Assembly: GCA_040376925.1 (NCBI GenBank)
Contig: JBEIPU010000177.1
Coordinates: 1 to 7,572, forward strand
Length of the DNA stretch: 7,572 nucleotides
Reading direction: 5' to 3'
Origin: RAM1 sp040376925
GTDB taxonomy: Bacteria > Pseudomonadota > Gammaproteobacteria > Burkholderiales > Burkholderiaceae_C
Position 1 is the stretch's first letter. Every line of letters starts with the position of its first letter. Shown here one piece after another: positions 5,905 to 7,572 of this stretch. A program made the position numbers and the translations under genes. The notes beneath the pieces were generated by a model. It worked only from the letters and a program-made list of their open reading frames with translations. It did no database searches and was not told the DNA's origin.

Positions 5905-5928
5905 TATTGAAAAGCGAAGCCGATCAAC

Positions 5929-5934
5929 AAGGAG
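5929..5934 (+). promoter_or_regulatory. Ribosome binding site of iscR
   Basis: AAGGAG lies six bases before ATG 5941, a strong match to the Shine-Dalgarno consensus, and fixes the iscR start. It lies about 25 bases beyond the last leader hairpin and outside its stems. Confidence 0.85.
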
Positions 5935-5940
5935 CTAGCG

Positions 5941-6477
5941 ATGCGTCTCACAACCAAAGGCCGCTTTGCGGTCACCGCCATGATTGACCTGGCCCTGCGC
6001 CAGAACAATGGTCCCGTTACCCTGGCGGCCATCAGCCAGCGCCAGCAGATTTCCCTGTCCTACCTGGAGCAGCTGTTCGGCAAGCTGCGCCGCCACGAAC
6101 TGGTGGAGTCCACCCGGGGCCCCGGCGGTGGCTACACACTGGGCCGCAAGGCAGCCGACATCACCGTGGCCGACATCATCGTGTCGGTGGACGAACCCAT
6201 TGACGCCACCCAGTGCGGCGGCAAGGAAAACTGCCTGGGTGAAGCCGGCCGCTGCATGACACACGAGCTGTGGGCGTCGCTGAACCAGCGCATGGTGGAG
6301 TTCCTGGACTCCGTATCCCTGCAAAAGCTGGTGGATGAGCAGCTGGCCAAGGGCGTCCAGATCGAGGACAAGCCCGCCGTCAAGCGCGCCATTTCCAGCC
6401 AGCCGGTGGTCAAGCCCATCCGCATCAACGCACCCAACTCGGTGTTTGCCCTGGGCAACGCATTCTCCAAATCCTGA
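5941..6477 (+). CDS. iscR: Fe-S cluster-sensing transcriptional regulator IscR (Rrf2 family)
   Basis: This 178-residue protein is an Rrf2-family winged-helix regulator. It starts MRLTTKGRFAVTAMIDLAL as IscR does and has the recognition region SLSYLEQLFGKLRRHELVESTRGPGGGY (38-65). Glu43, which in E. coli discriminates against type 1 sites when the cluster is absent, is conserved. The [2Fe-2S] ligands are Cys92, Cys98, Cys105 and His108. The spacing Cys98-x6-Cys105 is one residue longer than in E. coli (Cys98-x5-Cys104). A C-terminal tail of about 35 residues after VQIEDKP makes it longer than the 162-residue E. coli protein. Cluster-loaded IscR represses the isc promoter; apo-IscR acts at other sites elsewhere in the genome. 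It is followed by iscS after 38 bp. Confidence 0.96.
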   Translation: MRLTTKGRFAVTAMIDLALRQNNGPVTLAAISQRQQISLSYLEQLFGKLRRHELVESTRGPGGGYTLGRKAADITVADIIVSVDEPIDATQCGGKENCLGEAGRCMTHELWASLNQRMVEFLDSVSLQKLVDEQLAKGVQIEDKPAVKRAISSQPVVKPIRINAPNSVFALGNAFSKS

Positions 6478-6515
6478 CCGCCTGCGTTTTCCGCCAGCCA
6501 ACACAAGAGCCAGCC

Positions 6516-7572
6516 ATGGACATGACCCCGCATTTCCCGATTTACATGGATTACGGCGCCACGACGCCGGTGGACCCGCGCGTCGTTGACGCGATGATTC
6601 CCTGGTTGCGTGAGCATTTCGGCAACCCTGCCTCACGCAGCCACGCCTGGGGCTGGGAGGCCGAGGCCGCCGTTGAAAAGGCGCGCACCGACGTGGCCGA
6701 ACTGATTGGCGCCGACCCGCGCGAGATCGTCTGGACCTCCGGCGCGACCGAATCCAACAACCTGGCGCTCAAGGGTGCTGCCAACTTCTATAAAAGCAAG
6801 GGCAAGCACCTCATCACCGTCAAGACCGAACACAAGGCGGTGCTGGACACCATGCGTGAGCTGGAGCGCCAGGGTTTTGAGGTGACTTACCTGGACGTCG
6901 AGGAAGACGGTCTGCTGGACTTTGCCAGGCTGCAAGCCGCCATTCGCCCCGACACCATCCTGATCAGCGTAATGTTCGTGAACAACGAGATCGGCGTGAT
7001 CCAGGACATCCCGGCCATCGGGGCGATGTGCCGCGAAAAGGGCATCATCTTCCACGTGGACGCCGCGCAGGCCACGGGCAAGGTCGAAATCGACCTGAAG
7101 ACCCTGCCGGTGGACCTGATGAGCCTGGCCTCCCACAAGACCTACGGCCCCAAGGGCATCGGCGCGCTGTATGTGCGCCGCAAGCCCCGTGTGCGCCTGG
7201 AAGCGCAGATGCACGGCGGCGGTCACGAGCGCGGCATGCGTTCGGGCACGCTGCCCACGCACCAGATCGTGGGCATGGGCGAGGCCTTCCGCCTGGCCCG
7301 GCTTGAAATGGCCCAGGACACCGCGCATGCGCGGGCGCTGCACCAGCGCCTGCTGGATGGGCTGAAAGATGTGGAACAGGTCTTCCTGAACGGCCACGCC
7401 ACCCAGCGCGTGCCGCACAACCTGAACATGAGCTTCAACTTTGTCGAGGGCGAGTCGCTGATCATGGGCATCAAGGGCCTGGCGGTGTCGTCAGGCTCGG
7501 CCTGCACGTCGGCCAGCCTGGAGCCCAGCTACGTGCTGCGCGCACTGGGCCGCAGCGACGAGCTGGCCCACA
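6516..7572 (+). CDS. iscS: Cysteine desulfurase IscS, 5' part
   Basis: The first 352 codons of a PLP-dependent cysteine desulfurase are present; about 50 C-terminal residues lie beyond the window edge (E. coli IscS is 404). It converts L-cysteine to alanine and passes persulfide sulfur to IscU for Fe-S assembly and to tRNA and cofactor thiolation pathways. Landmarks are YMDYGATTPVDPRV near the start, GNPASRSHAWG, TSGATESNNLA, TEHKAV, the PLP-binding region VDAAQATGK, the Schiff-base Lys208 in ASHKTYGPKG, and the catalytic Cys330 in SSGSACTSASLEPSYVLRALG, which is the IscS-type active-site loop. The start at ATG 6516 is preceded by AAGAG (6505-6509) six bases upstream. It is second in the operon behind iscR; iscU and iscA are expected downstream but are not visible. 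Confidence 0.97.
   Translation, partial: MDMTPHFPIYMDYGATTPVDPRVVDAMIPWLREHFGNPASRSHAWGWEAEAAVEKARTDVAELIGADPREIVWTSGATESNNLALKGAANFYKSKGKHLITVKTEHKAVLDTMRELERQGFEVTYLDVEEDGLLDFARLQAAIRPDTILISVMFVNNEIGVIQDIPAIGAMCREKGIIFHVDAAQATGKVEIDLKTLPVDLMSLASHKTYGPKGIGALYVRRKPRVRLEAQMHGGGHERGMRSGTLPTHQIVGMGEAFRLARLEMAQDTAHARALHQRLLDGLKDVEQVFLNGHATQRVPHNLNMSFNFVEGESLIMGIKGLAVSSGSACTSASLEPSYVLRALGRSDELAH

Noticed and set aside
5883..5908. Hairpin 3 of the iscR leader as an intrinsic terminator or attenuator
   Set aside because: The stem is followed by TATTGAAAAG rather than a T-run, so classical Rho-independent termination is not supported.

Overview
The window is GC-rich, densely coding chromosomal DNA of a betaproteobacterium, most likely Burkholderiales and probably close to Comamonadaceae such as Acidovorax or Polaromonas. 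This is inferred from an intracellular PHB depolymerase, a TyrB-type aminotransferase divergent from uvrB, an IscR-first isc operon, and the protein sequence style. No mobile element, CRISPR array, tRNA or rRNA is visible. This is a housekeeping region, and the novelty lies in its control sequences.

Layout, left to right. (1) The 5' part of phaZ (intracellular polyhydroxyalkanoate depolymerase) runs leftward off the edge from 475. (2) A 178-bp divergent gap carries a short palindrome next to a -10-like hexamer ahead of phaZ. (3) A YgiD/DODA-type extradiol dioxygenase with an apparent Tat signal peptide runs rightward (654-1559). (4) It converges on a leftward TauE/SafE-type membrane permease (1563-2243), with only 3 bp between the genes and a 10-bp hairpin spanning both stop codons. 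(5) Just upstream of the permease lies leftward tyrB (2301-3497), an aromatic/aspartate aminotransferase. The two probably form an operon. The permease reading frame continues up to the tyrB stop codon but has no normal start codon there. (6) uvrB (3605-5707), complete and rightward, diverges from tyrB across 107 bp. (7) A 233-bp regulatory region (5708-5940) holds a post-uvrB hairpin, two tandem IscR type-1-like sites and a three-hairpin leader. (8) iscR (5941-6477) is followed by the first 352 codons of iscS, which leaves on the right.

The isc genes form an autoregulated iron-sulfur cluster module: IscS supplies sulfur for cluster assembly, and IscR carrying a cluster represses the promoter through the tandem sites. 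The other genes are separate metabolic or repair functions (carbon storage breakdown, aminotransfer, excision repair, anion export, ring cleavage) with no clear shared pathway. No wholly new system is evident. The two strongest leads are the structured iscR leader with competing pairings, and the permease whose best start is ACG behind a good ribosome binding site.
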